Made by a program: the position numbers and the translations under genes. A stretch of DNA of 64,000 bases from Tolypothrix sp. PCC 7712 (lineage in GTDB: Bacteria > Cyanobacteriota > Cyanobacteriia > Cyanobacteriales > Nostocaceae). Numbering within the stretch: the first letter of the stretch is position 1; each line of letters starts with the position of its first letter. The notes below the pieces were generated by a model. The model made no database searches and was not told where the DNA came from. It saw only the letters and a list, made by a program, of their open reading frames with translations. The stretch is taken from assembly GCF_025860405.1 (NCBI RefSeq), contig NZ_CP063785.1, forward strand, positions 5,333,390 through 5,397,389. The letters run 5' to 3'. Positions 34,410 to 43,044 of the stretch are shown one piece after another.

Positions 34410-34453
34410 TGCAAGATTGTGGGAGGGGTAATTACCCCTCCTTGTGGTGTCCC
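34410..34453 (-). repeat. right 44-bp inverted repeat of the element
   Basis: Read on the minus strand this starts GGGACACCACAAGGAGGGGT and ends ACAATCTTGCA, matching the left repeat. The translated minus strand gives EGTPQGGVITPPTILQ, the same reverse transcriptase block as the left end. Confidence 0.75.
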
Positions 34454-34471
34454 TTCCAGGTTAGGAAATAA

Positions 34472-35971
34472 ACTATCTTCAGTAAAATCTTTAAACAAAA
34501 TGAACAAGCAGAAATTAATGGAGTAAGTTTAGAGATTCCACTAGAATTACAACCAGAGAATCCAACTCATATTAATGGGGTTCAAAAGTTTTTCAGCAGT
34601 ACAGATAGAATTAGTAGTACAATACGACACAGACAAGGTATTGCTCGGAAAATTGAAGCTGTAGAAGCAAATTTGAGGGTGCTTGCATCTGTCCTTCGTG
34701 AAATCGAAGATCATCATAATCAGCTAATGAAGCAGCTAGATAATCTGAACATTAAACAACTCTTCAAAGAAATTGATTTTGTGACGGTTCAACAGAATAT
34801 AGCAATTGAGTTAGAGGCACTAAAAAAGCTTAGAATTAACTTCTCTCGTAACACCCTAAATATTGGAGTAGTTGGACGAGCAAGGCAAGGCAAGAGCCGA
34901 TTATTGCAAAGCTTAACAGGACTTAGTGCAAACGAGATTCCTGATGGTAACCGAGGCTTCTGTACTGGTGTAAAGAGCAAAATTTACCATACTCCTAACG
35001 TTGAAACCTATGCACCGGTCTGGTTCCATACTGAACAATCATTCTTAGAAGAAGTAATCTTTCCCTATTATGACAAGCTCAACTTAAGCTCTAAGCCCTC
35101 AACATTAGAGGAGTTTGCGAGTAGTACACTTCCTGGTCTTCCTGAATACATGAGGAGTACTTCATCGCTTGTAATGTATGATTATCTCCGACAAAATTAT
35201 TACTTAAATCTTCCTATGTATCGTGAGATGCTTCAGGTACAGTCACCCCAATTAATTGAAAAGAGTCAAATTCGGGAATATCTCTCTCAAGAGAACGTTA
35301 CAGGTGAACGCACCTATTTTAATTATCTTGCAGTAAGAGAAGTACACATTTATTCTGACTTTCCTAATGCTTATATTGGACAAATTGCTTTAGTTGATAT
35401 GCCTGGATTAGGTGATGCCAGGCTTGGAGACGAGGAAAAATTAATAAAGTCGCTTGCTGAAGATATTGATATTATTCTCTTTGTACGTCGTCCAAGTCCT
35501 TTTGGGGATTACTGGACATCAGCTGATGTAGCTTTGTATGATCTATTCCACGGATTGATGTCCGACCTTCCTCAAAGATCGTTTATGATTCTCAATCGAA
35601 CAAATATTGACTCTGCGGATAGTGATAATTTGCAAATTTGTCAATATTTCCAATCACAACTAGAGGAAATGCACATTAAAGTTGTCGAATGTATAATTGC
35701 TAATTGTGCCGATTCTCAGGAAGTAAATACCCAAATTATTGAGCAGGTTATCAAGTATTTAACTACTAATATCACCTCTCTTAATCGGCAAGATGTATCT
35801 TCTCATCAGTTGCGGCTGTTCCAACTTCAAAGTACGATTACTGCCGATCTGAACAAAGCACATCAAGCTTTACTACAAGTACCACAGTTCCAAAATATAC
35901 AGAAATGGCAACAATTAATAGAACAGGCAGTAACAGTTAGTCAATTACGCAATATGCAGTTCCTTGACTAA
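34472..35971 (+). pseudogene. dynamin-like GTPase gene missing its 5' end
   Basis: The frame is open from 34472, just beyond the element border, but has no usable start until a TTG at 34673, so about 67 codons of coding-like sequence precede the first possible start. The G domain is intact: G1 GRARQGKS (residues 68-75 from the TTG), G3 DMPGLGDARLGD and G4-like LNRTN, with helical flanks as in dynamin/GBP-type large GTPases. It ends QLRNMQFLD at 35971, without a long C-terminal stalk. The 5' part was probably lost when the mobile element arrived. It is convergent with the protease operon, ending 22 bases from it; a former role with that system is possible. Confidence 0.7.
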
Positions 35972-35993
35972 TTTATAACGTGATACACAATCC

Positions 35994-37304
35994 TTAAACC
36001 AAATCATTAAGCTTCCGTAAAAACTCTCCCCACCCACAACCTGCAAAATCTGACCTGTCATAAAACTGACAATAACCTCTCACTGGTGAATAAATTGACA
36101 ACCCCTTTACACGCTCAAATCTCACTCCTGAAGTCACATTCGCTAAAATTAACTGCGGTTCAACTTCAACAATCATCAAATTCATCACTTCATCAATAAC
36201 CTGGGTTAATTCATCACTATCCCCAGCGTATTTATCCTGCAAAACTTTCAAAAAATCATACAAATCTACAAAGTCACTATCCTTAAAACGCACAGCTTTA
36301 CGTTGAGAATGATACATTGCTTTCTCAGTATAAATGTCTTCTTCTGAAACCAATTGACGCAAAATCGTTGCCAATCTTCCTAAGGAATCAGCCAGTTTCT
36401 CAACCACTTTTAAATTTGTTGCTGATTGGGTAATTTGAGTTACACTACCCCGCGATTCTCCTTCGTAGTAGCGCCCATACTCCTGTACAATTAACTTTGC
36501 CAACGCCTCCGATGTTATTTCTGGATGGGCGGTTAAATTCTGCAAAATTGCTGTGTAGGGATAACCTGTTAGGGGTTCTACTTCTTGCGATGCAACCATA
36601 TAATTAGCATTAGCCCGCAGCTGGTAAGCCACTTCCACCATGCCCATTAAGCAGGCATCCATACCAATTAAGCTAACTTTTTTACCTGTAATTGCTTCTG
36701 CTTCCTGAAAAGCCTGCTGAAGTTTGGCATTATCTAGGAAATCTAAGGATGAATCATCAAAAGCGATCGCTCGTGAATCTTCATCATCTAGTTGTAGCAA
36801 TTCCGTAATTGAGGAAAGGAAAAAAGCACGAGACAATCTTCGATTATTTCGGGTAAGGGAACGCACTTCATCCTGACTTGCCTGAATTTCCACACCACGC
36901 GATCGCGCAAAAGCATAAATATCATCTTCTTTCCAGCCAGTACCGTGATTCCACAAAATTACTGCATAGTTTTCCGCCGGGTAATTCTCAATTCCCCAAA
37001 CAATAAAGTCTCGTAATGCACGAGGATCGCCCGTATTCTGCTCTGGGATATTTTCAATGTGCCTGGGTTCTTCTGAAGGGCGAATATATATGCGGTATGT
37101 GTGTTCTCTATCAGAAAGAGTATCGAACTGCACTAACACAGCCACTTCTGGTGTTGAGCCAACTGCTTCCATCTCTGCAATGTCTTGATAGCCTTGTGCT
37201 TCCATCGGAGCCATTAGGCGCTTACCTTGTAGTTGCTCGAAAACCTTACCGTTGTCCCCAGCCATGTAAACCATCACAGTCCAGTGACGCTCATTGTGAG
37301 TCAT
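35994..37304 (-). CDS. clostripain-family (C11) cysteine protease
   Basis: A 436-residue caspase-fold peptidase of the clostripain family. The catalytic dyad is His120 in LWNHGTGW and Cys218 in GMDACLMG, each after the expected hydrophobic strand (YAVILW; VSLIG). The start RHWTVMVYMAGDN is typical. There is no signal peptide, unlike secreted clostripains, so it acts inside the cell. It is the last gene of an eight-gene operon that also encodes two CHAT proteases. C11 peptidases cut after Arg/Lys and often self-process, so this is a candidate executioner or activator. Confidence 0.9.
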   Translation of the reverse strand: MTHNERHWTVMVYMAGDNGKVFEQLQGKRLMAPMEAQGYQDIAEMEAVGSTPEVAVLVQFDTLSDREHTYRIYIRPSEEPRHIENIPEQNTGDPRALRDFIVWGIENYPAENYAVILWNHGTGWKEDDIYAFARSRGVEIQASQDEVRSLTRNNRRLSRAFFLSSITELLQLDDEDSRAIAFDDSSLDFLDNAKLQQAFQEAEAITGKKVSLIGMDACLMGMVEVAYQLRANANYMVASQEVEPLTGYPYTAILQNLTAHPEITSEALAKLIVQEYGRYYEGESRGSVTQITQSATNLKVVEKLADSLGRLATILRQLVSEEDIYTEKAMYHSQRKAVRFKDSDFVDLYDFLKVLQDKYAGDSDELTQVIDEVMNLMIVEVEPQLILANVTSGVRFERVKGLSIYSPVRGYCQFYDRSDFAGCGWGEFLRKLNDLV

Positions 37305-37380
37305 GTTGCAAAATTTCGTATTTAAGTTTCTTATTTTTATACAAATTTATTGCTGCGATTACCGGAAATTACACAAACTG

Positions 37381-39168
37381 TTAGTTGATTATTTTGCTTT
37401 TAAGTTCGGCAAGTAGTTCCTCTGCTTGGCTGACATCGCGGCTATTAATAGCAGCTTGCAAGTTTCCTAAATTTTCTAATAAAAGATTATCAGATGTCTT
37501 GTCTTGATTGAGCGCACGTTGCAGTCGGGTTATCTCTTCTTCTAACTGAAAAATCCGATTAGTCACAGCGTCTTCATTTTCATGCACTTTCGCATCTTCC
37601 AGCTTCTTCTCTACCTCTTGTTGAGTCAAGCGATAAAAGCGGTCAAACGTTTTCTCCACAGGTTGCCCATCGGTGCTAGTATCTTCCGCCAACACATGAA
37701 GAATACCATCGTGGTCAACTGTGAACTTACAATTAACCCGAACTTCTCCCGCCGGACGCGCAGTAGCTAGGTTGAGAACTACTTCACCGATAAATTCATT
37801 GTCCCCGGCAATTGGTCGTTCACCTTGATAAATGCGGAAGCGGATACTCTCTTGTCCATCACGCTGGGTAGTAAAAGCTTGGGAACCCTTGCGCCACTTG
37901 GTAACTGGTATTGGTTCATTTGCACAAATAATTGCATCCATCTTGCTGTTAGCTAACTCAATTCCCAAAGACAAGGGCGTTACATCCCAAAGTTTCACCT
38001 CATCCCGAAGATAACCGCATAATCTTGCGCCCAGTACCGCCGCACCTCTAGCCACAGCTTCATCTGGATTTACAGAATCGTTGATTGTCCAACTGTAGCG
38101 TTCTTTTAGTGCTTCCTTGATAGCAGGTAGCCTGGTTTGTCCACCAACTAACAATACTTGGTCAATGTCTGTGGCTTGCAAATTTGCTTCTTTTAAAGTC
38201 GCATCGCAGATATCTAAGGTGCGGTTAATAAAAGGTTGCACAAGTTTTTCTAACTCAGTCCGAGTTAATGTTGCTTCTAGTCCCAAACACTGACTTCCTA
38301 TAGTGAAAAGATTGGGAATGCTAATTTGATATTCTGTACTTTTAGTTAAAGCAATTTTGGCAGCTTCTGCCGTTTTACGTAACTGCGATCGCACGTTATT
38401 ATCTTGCTCAACAGGTAAATCTACACTGTGCTGCTGCTGAAACGCAGCTTTCAGCCACGCGACAATTGCCAAATCGAAATCATCACCGCCTAAATGGGTA
38501 TCGCCGCTAGTAGCCTTTACCCGAAACAAACCCTTTTCAATTCGTAAAATTGAGATATCAAATGTACCACCGCCTAAATCATACACTGCAACTGTTTGGG
38601 GTTCTGTACCCAAACCAAATGCTAAAGCCGCAGCCGTTGGTTCATTAATGATTCGCGGAACTCGCAACCCAGCTAATTCTCCGGCTTCTTTGGTAGCCTG
38701 ACGCTGAGATTCACTAAAATAAGCAGGAACGGTAATGACAGCTTGGGAAATTGTTTTACCCAAAGTTGCTTCAGTATCTTCCTTCAGCTTACGCAAGATT
38801 TGAGCAGAAATCTGCGGAGGTGTAAAAGTTTCTTCGCCTACAAGAATAGCAACTTTGCTCTGTTGCACTTCTGCGATAGTGTAGGTAACTTGAGTTTGGT
38901 CGATACGTACCCGTTCATCACGAAAGGTACAGCCCATGAAACGTTTTACTGAGTAGATGACTTCACTAGGATGACTGGTAATACAACTTATTGCTGATTT
39001 ACCAACGATGTGTTGATTTTTTTGGATATCAAACATGACAACTGAGGGAGTGAGGCGATCGCCTTCTGAGTTGGATAAAACTCTCGCTTTTCCTGTGTCT
39101 GGTTCCCAAATGGCAATGGCTGAATTAGTTGTCCCTAAATCAATCCCTAAAACATCTACCTCACTCAC
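37381..39168 (-). CDS. Hsp70 (DnaK-type) chaperone
   Basis: A 595-residue Hsp70. ATPase-domain marks are complete: GIDLGTTNSAIAIWEP (residues 8 onward), VPAYFSESQRQATKEAGELA, NEPTAAALAFG, VYDLGGGTFDIS and LVGGQTRLPAI. The substrate-binding domain follows (TPLSLGIEL..., GERPIAGDNEFIG), then a shortened helical lid with coiled-coil character. No dnaJ or grpE is nearby, and the position inside the protease operon points to a dedicated, not housekeeping, chaperone. It may hold the protease or NTPase proteins inactive, or sense misfolding. Confidence 0.93.
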   Translation of the reverse strand: MSEVDVLGIDLGTTNSAIAIWEPDTGKARVLSNSEGDRLTPSVVMFDIQKNQHIVGKSAISCITSHPSEVIYSVKRFMGCTFRDERVRIDQTQVTYTIAEVQQSKVAILVGEETFTPPQISAQILRKLKEDTEATLGKTISQAVITVPAYFSESQRQATKEAGELAGLRVPRIINEPTAAALAFGLGTEPQTVAVYDLGGGTFDISILRIEKGLFRVKATSGDTHLGGDDFDLAIVAWLKAAFQQQHSVDLPVEQDNNVRSQLRKTAEAAKIALTKSTEYQISIPNLFTIGSQCLGLEATLTRTELEKLVQPFINRTLDICDATLKEANLQATDIDQVLLVGGQTRLPAIKEALKERYSWTINDSVNPDEAVARGAAVLGARLCGYLRDEVKLWDVTPLSLGIELANSKMDAIICANEPIPVTKWRKGSQAFTTQRDGQESIRFRIYQGERPIAGDNEFIGEVVLNLATARPAGEVRVNCKFTVDHDGILHVLAEDTSTDGQPVEKTFDRFYRLTQQEVEKKLEDAKVHENEDAVTNRIFQLEEEITRLQRALNQDKTSDNLLLENLGNLQAAINSRDVSQAEELLAELKSKIIN

Positions 39169-39197
39169 TGTCTACTCCCCTTTTAATTTTAGATTTT

Positions 39198-41081
39198 TTA
39201 ATATGTGTAGCAACTTAAACCATAAGCTGTACCTACCCATAATTTAGTCTCTTTATCTTCACCAGTGCTGATGGCCAGTGCTATAACTCGATTTGCCCCT
39301 AAGCCACTATTGTGGATGTTAAATTCGTTAATTTTCCATCTATTGCCTTGACTCAGTAAACAAAATAGCCCCTTATCTGTCCCAACCCATAAACTGCTAT
39401 TGCTCTTATCCCATACCAAGGCTGTTATAACTCGGTTTTCAAGCTCAGGTATTGGTTCCCAGTTGTCAACATTACCTACATACAGTCCCTGACTTGTACC
39501 TACCCAAACCTGTTCCGACTCATTTCCATTAATTGCTAGTAGCGATCGCACATCTGCACTACCTAAGTTACCAGTAATTGGAGTCAGTCGTTTTGTATCA
39601 ATTTTCAATAACAACAATCCTGCTGAAGTACCCAGCCAAACGTGGTTTGTAACAGCTTGGGTAATTACTTGCAGCCATCCACTCACCAGTTCCTTGAGCA
39701 GTTCCTTGTTAGAAATTACTTGTACCCAAGCTGAATCTTTGTACTGATAAAGACCATCTAATCCAATTGCCCAGTAGCGATCGCTTCCAGCAGTTAGGGT
39801 TAAAATTGGTTCAGAAATATTGGGCGCGGTTTGCAGTTCATTCTGCTGTTTTAAGCTATGTAAACCACTACTCCAACTCGCAACCCAAACAGTTTCTTGG
39901 TCTTGGCTGGTGATGATAGCGCGGATATCTTGGCCAGCAAGTTGTCCATAGCGCCGCCAACTTTCGGTAAATAAGTCATATCGAAATAAACCTTGTGCCG
40001 TCCCAATCCATAAAATAGAACGGTCTGCAAATTGCTGCACTGACAGTGCTTGCACTAAACTACTGAAAGTGGGTGGAGATTTTTCGCGGGAAGCTAACCC
40101 AATGACATCAGGGGGATTGTCCGTTAAGTGCAAAAGTATTTGCTTGTTCTCGCCACGCAGTAGTCCATCATGAGTACCAATCCATACTTTATCGTCTCTA
40201 CGTATTAGCAAGCTGGTAATAGGCGCATTAAATCGCTTTTCTGTCAATGGTGTCCAACCGGTTTCTGTTGCTAAACCCACCTGTCCGCCACAGGCTGCCC
40301 AAACTCCTTGCGTATGGGGAGCTAGGGCAGTAACTTCACCAGGATATGTAGTATCAATTTTGTGTAGTTTGTTCGTTAATAAGTCAATGCGTACCAGTCC
40401 GCGAAAAGTGCCTAACCACAGGTTTTCACCTTGACGAGCTAGGGTGAGAACATCTGGCTGCACGCTGTCGCTAGTACGCACCCAACTAGCATTTTTGTAA
40501 TTATAAACGCCTTGAGCATTGCACAGCCAAATATCATTTTCGTTGGCGATCGCCATTGCTCTTGGAGGAAAACCAGCCGGGGGTAGTTCTAAAGCGGGTT
40601 TACGGTCTGGAGTGTTGATAGCATAAATACCGCTAGCAGTTCCAGCCCAAAGTTTACCACTAGAGTCCAAGGTCAAACAACTTACCTTTACCTCGCCCAG
40701 GATGCGGTAAGGTCGCCAAGTATCATTTTTTAGATAATAAATGCCAAATTGTTCGTGAGCAGCCCAAACTTGACTCGTGCCATCTACCGCCACTGCTAAC
40801 ACTGAGTTACCTGGCAAACCATGTTCGCTGGTGTATCTCACAAATCTATTTAATTCCAGCTTCCAGTGCAGTACCCCTCCCCCAGTCGCCAACCATAAAT
40901 TTTCTTGTGTTGGGTCAAAAGCTAAGTGACGGACATGACGCTGACTAACTAAGTTACCCCATTCTAAAAAAGCTTTATCGCTGGGTTGTTCTTGTTGCGG
41001 CACAGCATCAGCGACGGGGATGGGCAAATCTTCTCCCCCTACTGGTACAGGTAAATTAAGTTGGTAGTCTTTACTACTCAT
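39198..41081 (-). CDS. beta-propeller protein with Reg_prop-like repeats
   Basis: A 627-residue protein of about twelve to fourteen blades with the pattern VWLGTxxGL / VWVGTSQGLYVG / LWAGTASGIYAIN, as in the two-component-regulator propeller repeats. It probably folds into one or two beta-propellers, a ligand or protein sensing platform. There is no signal peptide, membrane segment or kinase domain, so it is a free cytoplasmic propeller. Its start overlaps the end of the coiled-coil gene by four bases, so the two are translationally coupled. Confidence 0.85.
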   Translation of the reverse strand: MSSKDYQLNLPVPVGGEDLPIPVADAVPQQEQPSDKAFLEWGNLVSQRHVRHLAFDPTQENLWLATGGGVLHWKLELNRFVRYTSEHGLPGNSVLAVAVDGTSQVWAAHEQFGIYYLKNDTWRPYRILGEVKVSCLTLDSSGKLWAGTASGIYAINTPDRKPALELPPAGFPPRAMAIANENDIWLCNAQGVYNYKNASWVRTSDSVQPDVLTLARQGENLWLGTFRGLVRIDLLTNKLHKIDTTYPGEVTALAPHTQGVWAACGGQVGLATETGWTPLTEKRFNAPITSLLIRRDDKVWIGTHDGLLRGENKQILLHLTDNPPDVIGLASREKSPPTFSSLVQALSVQQFADRSILWIGTAQGLFRYDLFTESWRRYGQLAGQDIRAIITSQDQETVWVASWSSGLHSLKQQNELQTAPNISEPILTLTAGSDRYWAIGLDGLYQYKDSAWVQVISNKELLKELVSGWLQVITQAVTNHVWLGTSAGLLLLKIDTKRLTPITGNLGSADVRSLLAINGNESEQVWVGTSQGLYVGNVDNWEPIPELENRVITALVWDKSNSSLWVGTDKGLFCLLSQGNRWKINEFNIHNSGLGANRVIALAISTGEDKETKLWVGTAYGLSCYTY

Positions 41082-41857
41082 AATCTATTGGTGCTGGTAA
41101 TACGCCCCCACTCCTGCTTTAATTTATCTAACTCAGCTTGTAATTCATAATTCTGGTCTTGCTGCTGTTCAATACATTGATTGAGAAAATTATGCCAGTG
41201 TTCTTGACTTTTTTGCTGTTGCTGCCAAAGTCCGTAACGTGTATCTTTATACAACCGTTCTGTTGCTTGTTTTAAATTTTGTAGCTGTCGGTTTAACGCT
41301 GCTTCCCAAACTTTCAAACGCTGGTACTGCTGTGTCAAGTCTTCTTGAGAATTACGAGTTGTCCAAACTATTCCCCAAGGTAATTCTTCCAAAACATCGC
41401 CTAAACTAGCAGCAGCGTCACTACATAAACCCTGGAGATTGGCCAGTAATTCTGCATCCTCAGCGTTGACATCAGGATCTAATAACCGAAAGATATGCTC
41501 CAGTAGCATATCTTTATCAATGGCTTCTAGGTCTTTGAGGCTAAATTCTGTTGTTTGTTCTTCCTGGTAGAGAAAATTATCGTTTGCGACATCTTGCTGT
41601 TGCGTATCGTCTTCATCCTGGGTGAAACGTTGAATTTGGCTGCGAAGGGAGGCAATTTCTGCTTGTAAGCGCATCGACTGGCGACGTAATGTACCAACAA
41701 CTGCCTGAAATTCGTTGTAAGCTGCTGCGAGATTTGTTTCTAGTGGTGCAATTGTTTCCCGTGCAGTAGTAATTGACGAGCGTAGTTGTTGCAGTTGCGT
41801 TAGTAAGTTATCTAATTCTGCTTGAGTTATTTCTGATGTCGATGCGGGGTTTGTCAT
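41078..41857 (-). CDS. coiled-coil protein of the CHAT operon
   Basis: A 259-residue protein with long coiled-coil segments at residues 12-85 (LTQLQQLRSSITTARETIAP) and 185-255 (QQQKSQEHWHNFLNQCIEQQ). Between them is a helical core with an acidic strip (EDAELLANLQGLCSDAAASL). No family is recognised. Its start overlaps the stop of the second CHAT gene by one base (TGATG) and its end overlaps the propeller gene start, so it is made with both. It may be an adaptor joining the propeller to the protease. Confidence 0.75.
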   Translation of the reverse strand: MTNPASTSEITQAELDNLLTQLQQLRSSITTARETIAPLETNLAAAYNEFQAVVGTLRRQSMRLQAEIASLRSQIQRFTQDEDDTQQQDVANDNFLYQEEQTTEFSLKDLEAIDKDMLLEHIFRLLDPDVNAEDAELLANLQGLCSDAAASLGDVLEELPWGIVWTTRNSQEDLTQQYQRLKVWEAALNRQLQNLKQATERLYKDTRYGLWQQQQKSQEHWHNFLNQCIEQQQDQNYELQAELDKLKQEWGRITSTNRL

Positions 41858-43044
41858 CAGGCGACACCTACTGTAGCCAGGGGTTGAGTTAGTCGATAGT
41901 AAGGCGGACTATAAAGACCATAAGCCAGACCTAAAGGGTTATTGTACTCTTCTATAAAATATCTGCGGGTAGCTTGTAGGGCTTCCCCAATTGTCATTTG
42001 TTTATCTATAAAGAATGTATAAAATTGTTGAGCAAAAGCCGCAGCAAAACGGTCGGGAACGGGACAAGCAGTTGCAATTACTGCCTCAGCACCACGTTTA
42101 ATAAACATTTGTGGTAAGTTAAAAGTTTTGCGTAATGCATCAGTTCCACCTGCTGACTGACAAGCATTGAGAAAGACTAATGGTTGACACTGAAATCGTT
42201 TATCTTGTTTTACTAAAATAAAAGATATAGCCCCTAATTTAATCACTAAAGGTTCGCCTTCTTCTCCTTCATCCTTTAACAAAGAAAATAGCAGGGTATC
42301 TACATCTAATTCTTCTGACTGACAGTGACAAGCAAAATGGAGAATGTTATGGTTAGCTTCTATAAAATAATCAAGTAGGTTTTCTCCATTTTCAATTTTT
42401 GTTAATTTACCTACTGCTGAAAGCAGAGAACAACGGCTATTTTGCAAGGTGCGAATCAATTTTTGAATTAGTAGCCATTCATTTTGATGAGCTTCTCGCA
42501 GTCGATGATGCAGACAAAACATCATATCTAATGGTGTAGTTCTGTCTGCCAAAAAGCGAGAAATATCTTTTTCGGGAGTAAGAATTCGAGCGGGAGTGTA
42601 GCGCAGTCCCCAAAACATTTCTGGATTAGGTTCTTGATAATTATCCCCTGCATAGAGTACTTCCCAAGGGAAAATTACCCGCTCAGATATAAAGGTGGGC
42701 GCTGGAATTTCAGTCCCCATCATTTTACAACGACCTTCGATAATTTGACGGGAGCCTTCCTCTTCAAAAAATCTGCGGTAAGCTGCTAAACCCCACTTTG
42801 CCAGTTCTCTCATTTCTTGCTGGCAAGTTTCCGCATCTAATTTGATACTTTTGGTGTGATTAATTGCTTTTTCTAGTCTCCAAAAAGACTCTAAAACATT
42901 ATTTGTAAATTTCAGAAGTTCTTCATCAGTGGCAGTTATGTTAAACTTTTGCCAACCAATATTATAATAATTTTCTTTAGGAATTACAATTGGTAAAAAA
43001 GATGCCATTGTTTGATGGCGAATGGCGCTACTAATACCGCTCAT
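41857..43044 (-). CDS. CHAT-family caspase-like protease, second copy
   Basis: A 395-residue CHAT (caspase HetF associated with TPR) peptidase. The predicted catalytic His240 is in ILHFACHC and Cys295 in VFLNACQSAGG, so it looks active. The C-terminal VIATACPVPDRFAAAFAQQF and the MTIGEALQATRRYF segment are typical. Residues 1-230 are helical and shared with the other 400-residue CHAT protein of the operon (PEMFWGLRYTPARIL), so the two are paralogues. Its start overlaps the end of the kinase-NACHT gene by four bases, suggesting a matched pair. Confidence 0.88.
   Translation of the reverse strand: MSGISSAIRHQTMASFLPIVIPKENYYNIGWQKFNITATDEELLKFTNNVLESFWRLEKAINHTKSIKLDAETCQQEMRELAKWGLAAYRRFFEEEGSRQIIEGRCKMMGTEIPAPTFISERVIFPWEVLYAGDNYQEPNPEMFWGLRYTPARILTPEKDISRFLADRTTPLDMMFCLHHRLREAHQNEWLLIQKLIRTLQNSRCSLLSAVGKLTKIENGENLLDYFIEANHNILHFACHCQSEELDVDTLLFSLLKDEGEEGEPLVIKLGAISFILVKQDKRFQCQPLVFLNACQSAGGTDALRKTFNLPQMFIKRGAEAVIATACPVPDRFAAAFAQQFYTFFIDKQMTIGEALQATRRYFIEEYNNPLGLAYGLYSPPYYRLTQPLATVGVA

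Larger units (their letters stand above)
31647..34453. mobile_element. serine-recombinase element bordered by inverted reverse-transcriptase pieces
   Basis: A unit of about 2.8 kb. Inside, on the minus strand, are a large serine recombinase and two small accessory genes. The borders are 44-bp inverted repeats (31647-31690 and 34410-34453, about five mismatches), both encoding GTPQGGV(V/I)TPP of a group II intron reverse transcriptase, in opposite orientation. The 21-base core from TTACCCCTCCCACAATCTTG onward is identical at both ends. The exact recombination sites cannot be fixed from one sequence. Confidence 0.65.

Noticed and set aside
31587..34453. Heterocyst-type programmed excision element (fdxN-like)
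   Set aside because: The recombinase is of that class, but the interrupted gene is a broken reverse transcriptase and the borders are inverted, so excision would not restore a useful gene.
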